Shown here: positions 32,996 to 46,847 of the stretch, piece by piece
How the letters are laid out: the number at the start of each line of letters is the position of its first letter
Numbering within the stretch: position 1 is the stretch's first letter
Assembly (NCBI GenBank): GCA_905250075.1
Contig: CAJNOP010000036.1
Span: 1,405,393-1,469,392, forward strand
DNA from: Rotaria sp. Silwood1
Lineage: Eukaryota > Rotifera > Eurotatoria > Philodinida > Philodinidae
Length of the DNA: 64,000 nt
Reading direction: 5' to 3'
The notes under the pieces: generated by a model
What the model saw: the letters and a program-made list of their open reading frames with translations, nothing else
Told to the model about the DNA's origin: nothing
The model's database searches: none
Translations under genes and position numbers: made by a program

Positions 32996-35159
32996 GTTTG
33001 GTGATATTTTTATTGAAAAAGAAATCTTAATTTCTCTATCAACTAGGATACCTTTATCTTTGTGAGAAAATTTTTAACTTTCAGATTCCAGTATAGACTA
33101 GTATGAACTATTCTTTCAAATCAATCAATTATCAATAATTGAATGCATCTATAGAGAACATATTTTTTTCCAAAACCACTAAAAATATGTTTTTTCTAAC
33201 TATTTTCATAAGCTTTTGATAAGTTTTATCAATATTTCATAATTTTCATATAATGACTGTTTTCTTTAATTATAATATATACTTTTCATTGCAATGAGAA
33301 AAGAAATACACAAAAGTAAATCACAGAACAATGTGTACAAAATGTAAGATGATCAAACGAACGAACTACAGGCAAACATATCAACAAAAAAAAATTATTG
33401 TATGGATTCTGTTGAGTACAATATGATAAGATTAATGATTATTGAAATAATCACTCGTCAATTTTACTCATTCATCTAGGCCTCAAATAATAGAATTTCT
33501 ATGGCAATTTTATTTATATCAAAGTTTGATTAGCTTCATTTCAACATTGAAATTACATTAGATTGTTTTATATGAAATAAAAATAGAAGTTAATCGTAAC
33601 ACAAAAGTATTATATAATAGAAATTTGTAAATATATTTATGCATCATGAAGTAATCTATTAATTAATCAAAAATCTTGTGCATCAATTTCAAATAATAAG
33701 TCTCTAACTTATTTCTAGCATAATATATCTACAATCCTCACAAATAACGTGGTAACATGAAAATAGAAAATGATTTTATCTAGTAAACTTTAAAATCATA
33801 TTGAAAGAGAAATACATAGGAAATGTTCATTTTACCGATGAACACATTTGGTTGAATAGACCTGTCTTGATGTAGAATATGCAAAACTAATAAAATCATT
33901 GCGTTTTCTAACAGAATTTTATTTATCAAATCTTTACGAGACTATTCCATGTTCTAACAAATGTTCATGCAACATTGTGCAAGTCTGCACTGAGCGTGTT
34001 CTGCGCTATTCTATGCTTTGAGGTGTTCAAAAAGAGCAGTGAAAAAAACAAATAGGCATCTGCAAAATGTGTTCATAAAACAAAAAGAGCAAGAGGCGTA
34101 AACACAACAAAGAATTGACTTTTGTAATTAATTGAATTATTGCATTTTTTTCTCCCTATTCACTAAAAGGTAATATACTATAAAGTATTTTAGTTATTAT
34201 TATCTTAATTAGATACAATACAATACTTCAATTTGATGGACCTAAAGATAAATGATTCAGTTTAAATATCCATAGGCTCTGTGCTTCAGTTTTGTGCTTG
34301 TTTTCTTAGTGAACACCAATGTGATTTCCTTTGTCCTTTAGAAATTCAAACTATTGATTAATTTTTAGAGTCAACTTCAACAACTTGAAGATACGATGTT
34401 TATGATATCAACAACATTTCACTTATTATTGACATTAAGCACTCCGATTGTGTTAGATGTAAACAATAGTAAAGCCTCAGAAAAGATCACTTTTAGACTA
34501 ATTTCTGATCATGCTGAAAGAGTTGTAAAACAAATCAGATAGCTATGAAACTCTTTGATGGTAACGTGCGTAAATTTATGGCTTGAAGATTTGAGTAAAG
34601 TTAAACTGAGAGGAGAGAACAATTAATGTTAAGTGTAAGAGTTATGATCGGCAATCATTTTCAAAGTATATCATTATATGACAACAAAGCCTTATTTTAG
34701 CAAAAAAAAAGTCTACCATCACAGGGCTAAAAAGCAGTCGAAAAAGATCATAAGAAATGACAGCCAATGTATTCAATTATGAGTAATTTATTGAGATTTC
34801 ATGGTTTGAAATAAAAATAATTTTAATATGATTTTTTTTATTTGTATAAAGTAATTTCAAATAAAAACTCATTTTCTTTTTGATTAAGTCAATATTTAAA
34901 AAGTTCTGCAATGATACCATGTGATATTGCAAATGAGTTCAATAGCAACAGTACTGAGTACACATTGTTTGTACATATGTTTGCTTTGATAGACATATTG
35001 AAATACTATGATATTTATTATTATAGAATTTATTTACCACCGTTCAATATATATCACATATAATTGTCTTTATAAAATAAAAATATTTACATATTTTCAC
35101 AATAAGACGAACAATTGAATAAAATATAAAACTAAATCAAAATTATAGTTACATCTTTA
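32996..35159. other. Intergenic, no gene seen
   Basis: 2.2 kb, AT-rich. A slightly higher-GC patch at 33950-34110 has no frame. No RNA gene motifs recognised. The last 60 nt downstream of the F-box gene stop include ATAAAATA-type polyA signals in minus orientation. Confidence 0.5.
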
Positions 35160-37044
35160 TTAAAACCATAAATCAAACCAATTTTCATTATATTCAACTG
35201 TAAATGAATCTTCTGCCTTTATGTGAGAATGATCAATAATCCATTGTCTAAGATTTTTACGTATTTCTTCTGGCAATGAACCTGTCACATCGACTGAAAG
35301 ACGTGTTTTTTCTTTCCAAAGAGAAATAATTTTCAATACGAAGTTATCAATAAGAACTGTTGAATCTTTTAAAGTTATGACAAGATGACGAAGTGAACCA
35401 AAAACTTCTGATATACGTTGCAATAGATCGGAGTTGACATCGATCCAATCCATAATATTAAGACGAATAATTCGAGTTTGCAATAGACGACATGTAAATT
35501 CATCATCGAATAATGTTTTGAGACAATCAAAATAAACAATCAAATAGTCAAGATTTGGTGCAGCATTGAGCAAAGGAAATAATTCAAATATTCCAGATGT
35601 TTCAATCTGTTTGAGAAAAGGTAATTCTAGATTGATTGATTGTGATTCTTTTGGTAAAGTTACTAAACAAACAAAACAGATAAGTTTTAATTCAACATTA
35701 TTTTATCCTATTTAAAAAAAAACCATAAGGTAAAAAAACAAACGAATAGTCAAAGAATACATAATCATATGTTCAAGAATTCTATTTTATACCAAAAAAT
35801 GGGAAAATTTGCAATTCAAGATACTTACAAATTTGTGACCTATCTGTTGCATCAATAGTAAGTGTTCGAAGACCACGAAAATGTTGTAATATGAGAAGTA
35901 TCTCAAGCATAGATGTTATATCATAGATGTATAAATCTTTGATTCGTTGCATATATTTCCAACCTGATGGCATTTGTTTACTTATGGTAGCTGTTAGAAT
36001 AGCTGAATGTACATCATATGGAATAGTATGAATTAGAAAGCGATGTCGTGGTTCATCTAATAAACAAGCGGTAGGAATATGAGTTGACAAGAAACTAGTT
36101 GCTAATTCAGTATCTCGATTTGACTTAGAAAAATAATAACGAATGAAAAAATCAAGTTTAGTAAGTGATGAAGGTAAAATCGTCATTAAATCTTTTTGAT
36201 TGACTAGACGTTTGTCATCTGTACGTAGATCAAGTGCAAGCTGTTTTACAGAAGGCATTGCTTTGAGTAGATGAGCTATTTCATCAAATGTCCAAAAAAA
36301 ATTAATTGAACGTAACTGAAAAGTGATCAGATGAACAAGACAAGGTAGACTATTATTTATTAGTTGTGATTTTGAACCATTTGACAGTTCGTCGGTATTT
36401 AAATATAAACAACGAACATTCGGCACGAGTGCAAAAACACATGGAATTAATTTACTTAAGGTTAAGTTTATGGTAAGCTCTTGAATATTCGGATAAGATA
36501 TCACATTACCATCGTCGGATATATCTAAATCAATTGAATCCTGATCAATTGATACTATTTTAAGTTGACTATTATTGGCAGAAAGAACTTTTGTCAGAAG
36601 TGTATCTATTGTACATCCTCTAAGAAATCGAATGTCTAATTCAATGAGTTTTGAAAAATCTTGAATACTATCAATGAATGACAAGAGTCTTTCACTAGTA
36701 AACCATTTAATTATTAATCTTTCAAGTTGTGGAAATAATAAAGAAAGACGTGAAATAAAAAGAATAGAAGATAAGTTTTTGTTTATAATTGTTTCCCAAT
36801 TACCATTGAGTACAAAAGTTCGAACAAAAGAACCAATTTGAGGTAGAACATAAGAAACAGCATATTCAAATTGTTTATATGAAACAGCCATTAAATTAAC
36901 ATAACGACAATAACCTGTTATCGTTATATTAAGACGAGTATTAAGATTATAAAATGAATAGAGAACATCAGCTTCACGAAGATATTGACATATAGATAAA
37001 ATAATTTCATCGGGTAACATTTCAAAAAAAGATCGAATAAACAT
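35160..37044 (-). CDS. F-box protein with leucine-rich, LRR-like body
   Basis: Two exons, 35829-37044 and 35160-35662, joined at ATT T/GTAAGT with matching phase; 572 aa. The F-box is at 9-50: MLPDEIILSICQYLREADVL, then YSFYNLNTRLN, the canonical LP-x-E-[IL] start and late aromatic residues. The remainder is a series of irregular leucine-rich units (PNIQELTINLTLSKL, PNVRCLYLNTDEL, SVKQLALDLRT, FRGLRTLTIDATD, PNLDYLIVYFDCL), suggesting an LRR solenoid for substrate capture in an SCF ubiquitin ligase. Large expanded families of this shape are common in bdelloids, which I know in general terms. The intron is 166 nt. GTTCTAG directly precedes the ATG. Target unknown. Confidence 0.82.
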
Positions 37045-39470
37045 CTAGAACAATCATTTATCATAACAGAAAAAGAAAGTATTCCATTCGAAATGACTTT
37101 GTTCGTTATACATGAAATGATCGTTGTATCACAAACATGACGTGACACAAAAGATTTTTCTTGTACTATTGCTAGCATGCATAATCATAGTTTGATTGCA
37201 CATATGTACATATAATGTAGTGACAAAAAAATAAAAGAAAACTACAAACATTACTGAGTCATATTGAAAGAACTTGATTAAATGTATTATCGCATTGGAA
37301 TACTAGCAAGCCTATGAATAAGTTTTCGTAGCTGTCGCTCTGTACTTATCATCTAATATAATAATAAAAAAGATTCCAAAATTTTCATTGCAGTATAATA
37401 GTTTTATTGATAAGAAGCAAACGAATAAAAGATTAGTTTGTTTTTCAATGCTAATTTTATGACAGAATCTTCTCTAATATTCTATATTATTTATTTGTTC
37501 AACTGTTAATTTATTAGAAAATGTTCTTATATTTACTTATATTTGAAATCTAGTTAATAATACATAAAATATGTTAATATAATTGAAATTCTCAACATTA
37601 TTCATCATTGTTCTAAATTTTCAGAATTTTGCCCATATCGAAAATTAGAAAATAAATGAAAGAAAAAGAAAACGGAACACATTGATATCACAGTTAATGA
37701 GCATTAAAAAAGAATTCTTGCTAAAGTGAACGATGTGTTTACTTTATTCAAACTATTTTCTAAAAAATTGAACGAATATTTGTATTTTTATATCCTTCGA
37801 TATTCGATAGCGTTAGTTTAACTAATGTTTTATCAAAGTAATGAATAGCTGTAATAAGATTCAATGCATTCTTAAAATCAAAGCACTAATTTATATTCTT
37901 ATAATATGAATAAAGGACAGCAACGACAGATCTATAGATTTAAGAAGATTATAACGTGATAGAATTTTCATGTCACTCTCTCCTATTGATTGTCAACATT
38001 TAAAGTAATAGTGGAAATGGTTGAATATTTTCCGACAATGATTAAAATATCGTTTCTTCTGAACACTTATTTCACAATTAATCCTAGATCTTTATCAGAT
38101 AAGATATTCTTTGTTTTTCATCTAAAGTTTTGTGTTTTATCATCTTGTCAATATTATTGTAATAATATACAATAAATTACATAATCTATATCATTTACTT
38201 ATATGATAGATTTTCATGATCAAAGATCATAGTTTCTGTGATGTTTTAAGACTAATTATTTCTTGTTATATTTTATACCTTTTAGACAGGATAATTATTG
38301 AGAAATAAAAATAGTCAATAAGATAAACATGTTTACAACTTCTATGTTCTGACACTTGAGCAAGTCGGAAATGAAAAATCTGATAAGCATGAAATGAGTT
38401 GTTCGAGTGTCAGCATAAGAATTTTGCGTAAAATTGAGAAATTTTGTTCTCTATTTTCTGAAGTACACTATAACTTCAGTGACGTGTTCAAAAGCACTAT
38501 TGAATATGGAGTCACTCCTTGAATATAAGATTTTCTAAGGAGATAATTAATGTTTGAACATCTTAAGTTATCTATTAAGAAAAACTGTCAAATTAAATTT
38601 GTTAATTACAATATAGGAAATGAAGAATTTAATAAGTACCACATTTCTTCAAATTAAATGTATTCCTAATTATTTATATTGTTAAGAATATCTAATTCTT
38701 TTAGTGTAACTTGTTCATTTGGCAGTAGTCTTCATACATAAAAAGAACTTTTCTTGAAAATTATTCGCTAAATCTTTTCTTTTATTGCATTACCAATGAT
38801 TATCTAACAAGAAAAGAAACAATTATAGCATCAGAAAAGGTTCGTCATTTATACAAGGTAAAAATCAGAGCTGAGTAAGGAACTGTTCTATCCTGTGCAC
38901 AGCTCTAGTAGCAATTGTAGCTATATTGTTTTATGAATAAAAAAACAATAGAATGCTAACATAGCACTTTCATACAATTATTTTCCTTACAAAAACTTTC
39001 TGTAGAATAATTATTAGTATTAATTTTGTTGAAAATCATACAGCAAACACATTGAGAGAAAAAGAATTCTATATCTACTATTACTAGCTATAATCAATCG
39101 AATCCATTTATATTGAATGAAAAACTGTTATGAGACGTGTTGTATTTAGCATGAGGATCACGAAGATAGTGCTTCTACGAAAATTGAGCTAGTCTTCTCG
39201 GAGCTTCTGGTTATTATACTATATACTATGTGTCTATACTCTCAAAAATAGGTGTTCACCGTCTAATAGTTTTAAATTGTATCTTCGGAAAAGAAAAACC
39301 TAGATAAATCCTTATTGATCAGATTCGTTTTTTCTTCAGATCTGTTAAATCTCTAGTAAAAAGAACTAGACATTTGTTAAATTCGACATCACTATTTTAA
39401 TCCATGTCAAATATAAGCCAGGAGAAACTAATATTTTTTATTCTTCTATTCTATGCTATTCTTGGCATTC
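37045..39470. other. Intergenic, no gene seen
   Basis: 2.4 kb of AT-rich sequence. 38867-38908 holds CAGAGCTGAGTAAGG and a nearby AGCTCTAGTA, a short possible remnant of the CAGAGCTGG-ended MITE seen at 24102, too degraded to call. No open frame of interest. Confidence 0.4.
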
Positions 39471-39479
39471 TTTACAACG

Positions 39480-40520
39480 TTTGCTATTATATTTGGTGGT
39501 ACAACTAATATTTTAAATACTTGGAAACCATCGACATCAACATCGATCATTTACTGTAAATTGCGTGTGTAGATCCATCATACGTCGATATTTATTGAAA
39601 AAAATATTTATAGTTTTGATTTCGATAGATATATATGCGATGATTGCATCAAAGCTGGTATTTAAATATGTTCCGTTAGCTGTCAGTTGCTATCAATGTG
39701 CTTTAGTCGTAGTTTTTTATTGTGTTCTAATTACTGTTTATATATCTATTATTAATACTACTGTTACTAGTCAACGCATTATGGTAAGGGTTAATTGTGA
39801 ATATTTGCGATCTATCAAATGTTAATAGTAGATATTCTACGAGCATTGACAATGATGATATTCCATGTCTTATATAGTTGATAGTGTATTCTATCTTGAT
39901 TTATCGTGATTAACTATTTTTGAGTTGTAAGTGTGTAGCATAAAATCACATTGTCTCGCATCATATCGTTTTTGGGTCAGTTTTGTTGCTGCTATAAAAA
40001 GGATTGTCAAACTTGAAGTCGACATGTTACATAAATGAATAAATCATCTAATAATCCTCGTGATATGCCGTTATGGTAATTGGACTATCAAAAATTCCTA
40101 TGGTTCGAAAAAACCAGGAGCTTATTACACATCGTGAGAATTGAAAAAAGCTTCTATGCAACATGAATGAAATAATACATCAAACAAAGCGACAATAATA
40201 GCGACAATAGGTTAATATGATAATAATTCAAAACTATTGTTTACATCATAGCAATTGAAACAATTCCAATTAAAACAATCTGCAGACAATTGATTGCAAA
40301 TTTAATAGGTAAAGGTCAAGATAAAAAAACTACTAGATTATTTATTTGATGTATTGTATCTAATTTTCCTTCATATCTCAATACATGGAGTACATTGTTT
40401 TTATCTATTATGCAATATTTACTTATTTTCGAACTGTTCTTATTCCTCTATTGAAAAAGAATGATCGAATTCAACTCATTGATATTAGTTTTAACACTAA
40501 TACGGTAGCTTTAAATAGAG
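39480..40520 (+). pseudogene. Decayed seven-helix receptor-like sequence
   Basis: Fragments in several frames resemble a rhodopsin-type receptor: TSIIYCKLRV (a Cys before helix 3) is stopped by TAG, then after a frame change IVLISIDIYAMIAS looks like the end of helix 3 with a changed DRY motif, followed by a hydrophobic helix-4-like stretch (ALVVVFYCVLITVYISI). Further on, after more stops, KKTTRLFI and SNFPSYLNTWSTLFL recall helices 6-7 of small invertebrate peptide receptors. Multiple stops and shifts mean it cannot be functional. The order of fragments is right, but each is weak alone. Confidence 0.4.
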
Positions 40521-40802
40521 AATATTAATTGTTTTCTTAGATAAGCTTCTTTCAGAGGCCAATCAGGATATAGGTTTAGTATTTTATATCTAATATCATA
40601 TTGTCGATTTATTGCCATACCTGGAAATTTGCTATTGGTCGATTGATGACCCCTTTAATGGTAAAATATGTTTTGTTTGACAATTAGCTGAGACTCAACA
40701 ATTGTTTATTCATTTATTTGAAGTCAAAATGAAAACATCATCTCAATCTCTCGAATTCATTCATATAAATCATGAACTATGAATAATGGTCTTTTGACAA
40801 GT

Positions 40803-42317
40803 TTAGTTAACATCAAGATAAAAGAATATATTTCCACTACTATGACTTCCTGCATGATTTAACATAAATGAGATTGTATATGTATTTCCAATTGTAGCCA
40901 TAAATGATTGACTTAGAAAGAAGATAGAAGACTGGTTCGAAGTGCAATAAGCCATGAAACAGTTTCCAGATAATCCAGAACATTCAAGGTCAGAAACTAT
41001 TTGGTTCGCACATGTAGTTTCACATGACGTCACCCAACCAGAGGCATTCATTGTGGAATTTTCAAAACTAGGATTGGTTAATAATTCAATCGAAGATGCA
41101 TTATTGTCTACAACAGATACAGCATCCAAATAGAAACTATGCATATTATCAGTTTCAAAACCAAATAAGAGTGTTAGTTCTGTTTCTGTAGCTGAATAGT
41201 TGTACGAATATGATATCCATTCGGATGGAATTGATCTATTCAAAACTGCTATTAACCCATGACCAGTACTTGAACATACCATGGCTACAATAAAAACGTA
41301 TTATCTATCCATTGATCAACGAAAATTATTTGTAGTATATATTATCGAAAAAAATTTTATATAAACATTTTTCTTTATTCGCTTTAGCTTCAAACCTTTC
41401 TGAAAAAGAAATTTGAGAAAGATATCTGCTGATTGAATAGTTTCTTCGAAATTAGAGAACTTTGTCTTATTGAATTTTAGTTAAAGAAGAAAACAAACAC
41501 AAAATAGATCATATTCTGTAATTTGTATTTTTAATACATACATGGAGATATTTCTGATTTCACCATTGCCGTTTCTAAAAAAAACATAACTTCACCTATG
41601 ATAGAATCATTTCGATTTTAATTACTTTGGGATGCTGTTTGATTGTTTGACGTAGCTAGATAAATTCATTAAAATATGTATGAAAGAAAAATGTAATCAA
41701 GAAAAAAACAAGATCTAATTTTCATATTTTTAATCATGCTTGTCTTGTTTTCTATTAGCATGAATCTTATTATATATTGTACCGGTGAAAACGAAGTATT
41801 GACACAATCATCAGTTCTATTACTCTCAAATATGTCATGAAAGAAAGCAAATCAAGTATTAGAAAATACACATACGTAGAATGATACCAAGAACAATGGC
41901 AACAATGGCAACTATTAAAATTAAACAAAAAACAGCTGCGAAAATCCAAAACCAAGGTCGTCGAAACAAACTTTTCTCTCTAGAAAATAAACAACAAAAC
42001 ATTAATATTATTTTATTAATTAGAATTTTATTATGAGATATTTGATTTACTGTTCATGATTATTAAGATTTCTTGGTAATCCTTCACTTAATCTCACTGA
42101 ATTATGAATTTCTGGTATTACTTGGCTTTGACTTCTATTTATCCATTTGCTTGTTGACTAGAAAATAAGATGAAAATAGGAAATTGAAAGAAAAAGTTCT
42201 TACTGTCATGGATGGATAATTCAGATCATTACTAGTTCGAATTTCTTGAAGTTCTCTTTGACTCATACGCTGAATTATAGGTCGATTAGGGATATTCGAA
42301 ATGTTTGATATACGCAT
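40803..42317 (-). CDS. Type II membrane protein with beta-sandwich ectodomain (copy 2)
   Basis: Five exons in phase: 42204-42317, 42051-42157, 41876-41979, 41542-41574, 40803-41284; 279 aa. The cytosolic N-terminus (about 1-80) is polar with Arg, Asn and Ser. The span is KSLFRRPWFWIFAAVFCLIL, continuing IVAIVAIVLGII (about 76-107). The short stalk exon of 33 nt corresponds to the 30-nt stalk exon of the first copy. The ectodomain (about 120-279) has Cys residues, several N-x-S/T sites and the shared core: FYLDAVSVVDNNASSIELLT, NPSFENSTMNASGWV, FLSQSFMATIGNTYTISFML. Exon number, phases (0, 2, 1, 1 here) and domain order make it a diverged paralogue of 29751-31892, with a much shorter cytosolic part. 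Ligand unknown. Confidence 0.75.
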
Positions 42318-42835
42318 CGTTTTTTCACTTGAAATCAAATAGAGAACTGTCGTCAATATGTTGTTAATTTCTAATCTGATTTTATTTTTATTCTCGCAGA
42401 ATTTTTCTTTATTCTAATCAAATCTAAGGAAGCAATACAATTTAATGAAAAAAAAATCTTTTTTATTTTTGTTGTTTATTCAGTCATCTAGGACAATGGA
42501 AAAAAAGTAATACGAAACAAAGAAATCATCTAACGTATAATAACATAACATGTAGATTGCATTAGTAATTCTAAAAGAAAATTAATAAATTCATTAGTTT
42601 TTCGATTTTTATAATTTCAATTAATAGATATTGAGTTAGTAACTATATCCATGTGTTATTTCTACTCATATTCATCTATCGAAGCAGATCATCATCGTTG
42701 TTTTGTACGAAAATTTTTTTTCAATGATTTGTTTTTATTAAAATTTGCGACTGAAAATTAACAAAATATATAGTTTAGAAGGCTTTGCTTTTTTTCTGAT
42801 GTCTTCATAGTGAAAACATAATGTTCGATGATTTC

Positions 42836-45800
42836 CTATTGTTTTTCGTATGGTCTTTCAAGGAATTGTTCATTCTTTTCTGTTTTATTCGCACAAGGTG
42901 GATATGGATCTCCACGACAAGCAAATAATATTTCCATTGTTGCACCAAAATCTCTTGGATGGTGAAAACACCAAGTTCCATCTTGCCTAGGTGGTGAACA
43001 CCATAGAAGAGAATCTCGAACATGTACTTCAAATTGTGGTGAAGGTGCTGGTAAATCCATTGGAATTGATTCTAAAGTTAAATTCAATATTCCATTAACA
43101 TCATCATATGTTTTCACAGATGAATATGGAAGAGTCGTAACTGGTAAAGAAAGAATTTTCCCAAGAAAAAGAAATTCAGGTAAACGAATACGTTCATCTG
43201 ACCAGTAAAGTAAAAATTTTTTAATATCAAGTTGATATGTTATTGGAATAGCAGTTAAATTCGACGAAAAAGCAGGTAAAATGAGTGTTCGACTTTGTAA
43301 TTTTGTATGTTGAAGAATAAGAAGAGAACGAATAAGAAGATTTCGAGCATTTATTGACATATTTCTAATAAATAAAGAATACCAAAAATGAACTAATCAA
43401 TGTAATGTTTTTCTTTTTCTTTTTCTTACATATTTTCTACTGTAACTGTAAAAAAATTTGGTTTTAAGTCACCATAAAATTTTTTTGATCTTTTTCCCAA
43501 TTTCGCCGCTTGTCTAAATAACACAAAAGCACTACCATCAGTCATCAGATGTGAATACTGATTTCCAAAATCATGTGTCGTCCACTTGAGTGACAAAGAT
43601 GGCATTGGTTTCATTGCTTTTAAATAAGTTTTCTCTAATCGATCATAATTATTGAGTAAAGCATCAAGTACACGTTGATCAGAAAGAAAACCACCTTTAC
43701 CATAACGTACCCAAAATTCAGCAATATGAGAAAAAAATACTATAGATGCGTTTGTTGACTGAACAAAAAATACACCAATATTAACACGGGGATGAGCTCC
43801 ATAATGATGACTTATTTGTAAATCATAAATATCTGATGGTTTTTTTAAATAATCAAATGGATTCGTTCTCCTATAATAATCATAATAATAGATTTGTACA
43901 AAAAAAATAATTATTTAATAAGTATTAAATTTAGTAGTAAGCAAAATTTCATTGTTTCTCACAGATTCTAACGGATAGAAACATCTGTCACGATCTGTAA
44001 GGATTAGACATGTAATACATAGATTGGATAGTTTTTGTCTATACGAAAAATAATTTTTATAATTACCAAATTATGAGACCATGAAAATTTGTCCACAAGT
44101 ATAAACCTGAACGAAAAGATTCTATGACCAAAAATATTAATAGCAAAAGTTAGCCATTATCGTTCATTTACGTTCTGAGACCACCGAAAAGCAATTCAAA
44201 CTCTTAACTCTCGACTTTCTTTTGACTTTGAGTCATTTTTAAAATATTCTTCAAGTGTTTCGCTCTACTTAATGACTCATTTGACGTTCTTCATTCGCTT
44301 GTCAATAGCAATCCTCTCTCGATGCTTATATAGCATCAGGTTATCATAGTAGCTGATGCTGTGTAAGAAAATATCAAATTTCTTGATAAGGACACAAATA
44401 AAAATATTTGATATCTGTCTTTTCAATGTTATAGAAGCTTGAAGAGGATCAAGTAAAACGAGTGAATTTTATTTTTTTCTGAAGTTCACCTATTGGACTA
44501 TAAAAATTAGAATGATCACAAACCAATTGGCTATATTTAAGAATATATAATGTAATTTTCAAGAAAAATCTTTTAAACAATCTGGACAAACGAATTAGAA
44601 AAAATATTCATGAATTATCATGTTACTCTGACTTGACTTTCCATTTCGTGACAAATAATGACAAGCAAATGAAAAGCATATATATTCAACGAAAGTATTT
44701 CTTTTAGTCAATTTCTATCTCATGTCAAATAATTTCTTTTTTATATTTATCAAAGTAACATATTAACCATGTAATTCATAACTAACAAGCTGAAAAAGAC
44801 TCTTGTTAACTGGTGAGTTATAAAGAATGGGCCTCTAAGCATTTTGTATATATTTCGATAGTATTGAAATGTACAGAAACACATTGTTTGTTTGTATATA
44901 AAGATGCATCTTTTTTGTTCTCTATAATCTAACATATTTCAACTACTTGGCTTAGGATTTGTTGCTTGTCAAGGGGCAACGAAATAGATATGTCTAAAAT
45001 CCATAACTTTCAGAAACAAAGCTTTTTAAAATCTTTATTCTACGCTCTTTGATTCTAGCGTAAGTTTCTTTTTTTCAGTGTAAAAAACTGTTTGAACCAA
45101 AAAACGTTAAAAACACATAACTAATGGAATATGTGAGAATTTTCAAAGTTCGCTTATCAGTCTCTGAATAAACATTATTGTTAATACACGATTGAAGCAG
45201 CTGAATATTACACCTGTGGAGTCGATACATTAGGGGAAATACTATTACATATTGAAAATTTACCAATCGTTTTTCGAAATTATTGAAAGTTTTGACAAAC
45301 CTAAATAAATCCATAATGACAGTTCCACATATGAATGAAAATGTCATTAGTATATATTTTCGTCAATTAAAGAGTCTTGAATAAAAATTAACAAAAAACT
45401 TCGTTTGTGACAGTTGTAAGTTTTAGACGTATCTGTTTTGTTATCAATTTCGAAATAACGAATCCTAAATGAATCAGTTAAGAGGTGTACGATTATAGAG
45501 AATTATAAGATGCATCTTTAAAGAAAAAATAATTTGTTTCTTCCGCTTTAATACTATTAAAATACATGCAAATACTAAGAGGTTCTTTTTTATGATTCAT
45601 TCGTCAGATCTGTTATTTAAATTAAACATTAAATATTCTTACCAGAAAACATCCATTTCACTAAGCATAACAGAATGTCCCATTCGAACAATTTTAGCTG
45701 GAGTATCAAATTTCGCATGACCAACACGATAAAGTGAATGTTGTCGTGCTTCAATAGTATTAATCCATGTGATTTGATGATCAAATGAAAATGTTGAATA

Positions 45801-46847
45801 ATATACTGGTACACCTTGTTTTAGAGCTAAAATAACAGCAATTTCATCCATAGCAATAACAAAACAATGACAATTATTTGTATCATTAGATATTTCTAAC
45901 ATTCTTTCATACCAATCCCAAGCAAATAATGAATAACTATCACCACCGATTATTGTTACAATAACTTGACCGAGTGAATTTGATTGATTACGAAGAAGTG
46001 AACGAAGATATTCATCACTTGAATATTTAACAAATGGGTTTTCTTTTTTTGTGGAATTTTCTTCTGTGTCGGTTGTTGAATCTATCGGTAATATTTAAAA
46101 GAAAAAAAAAAGACCTATTTTTTTTTAAGGAGGAGCAAACTGATTTCTATACCAAAAAATTATTGGAAATCACCAGAAATTATTATCGCACCTCTAAAGA
46201 GATGCATAATGACTGGAGGTGATTTAAAATTATCGGGAGCTATTAGAAGCCAGTAGCTACCATGAGCCATTAATAGAATTATTAAAATGTTGTCTTTATT
46301 TTTCAACGCAAAAGTTGATACCATAGATAGAATAACAGATGGCTGAAAAACTTAGGTATTATTTTTCTTTTATGATACAAAGAAAAGCTCAATGTGAGAA
46401 GAACTGACATTTGTTACCTTTAAGAATAAAGGATATAAGACAACAGATTATTACTATTTGACAAATAATAGAATTTCATTTACAGCATATTTCTGAAAAT
46501 TTCTCGATATGTAAAAGCTAAACATATTGTTTAATCGATCCCTATCTTTTGTAGATCTAAACCTATAACAATGTAAAGTTTTGATTTTTTTTCCAATGAA
46601 ATTCCATAAATTAATTTTATAATGCATCAAAAGAAGAAGTCAATTATATTGTACCTTTCGTAACAATTTTTTTAATGTTGAAGGTTGTAGAAACTAACGG
46701 CGACGGTTTTGCAGCAACAGGTTGAATAATTTGAGCAACTTTTTGTATACTTTTTTCTTTTTGATATAAATGAAAGCTAACAAATGTCATAGAAATTATA
46801 ATGATCGCCAAGATCACTGTTAAGTACGATCGATTTGCAGTTCGCAT
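42836..46847 (-). CDS. Type II nucleotide-diphospho-sugar transferase
   Basis: Four exons in phase: 46655-46847, 45643-46081, 43430-43870, 42836-43364; 533 aa. A signal anchor lies near the N-terminus (SYLTVILAIIIISMTFVSFH), so the catalytic domain faces the Golgi lumen. A stem is followed by the glycosyltransferase core: GQVIVTIIGGDSYSLFAWDW, CHCFVIAMDEIAVILALKQG, then HAKFDTPAKIVRMGHSVMLS, and EMDVFW, the DxD-type metal/nucleotide-sugar motif at the exon 2/3 junction. Exon 3 has HPRVNIGVFFVQST and FLSDQRVLDALLN, typical of the PF03407-type family. The C-terminal exon includes CSPPRQDGTWCFHHP, probably a disulfide-bonded region. Donor sugar and acceptor cannot be predicted. The last large intron is 1772 nt with no clear element. 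Confidence 0.82.

Noticed and set aside
39565..39825. Intact 86-aa membrane protein gene
   Set aside because: Lacks an ATG in a good context and matches only part of a receptor relic with stops on either side.
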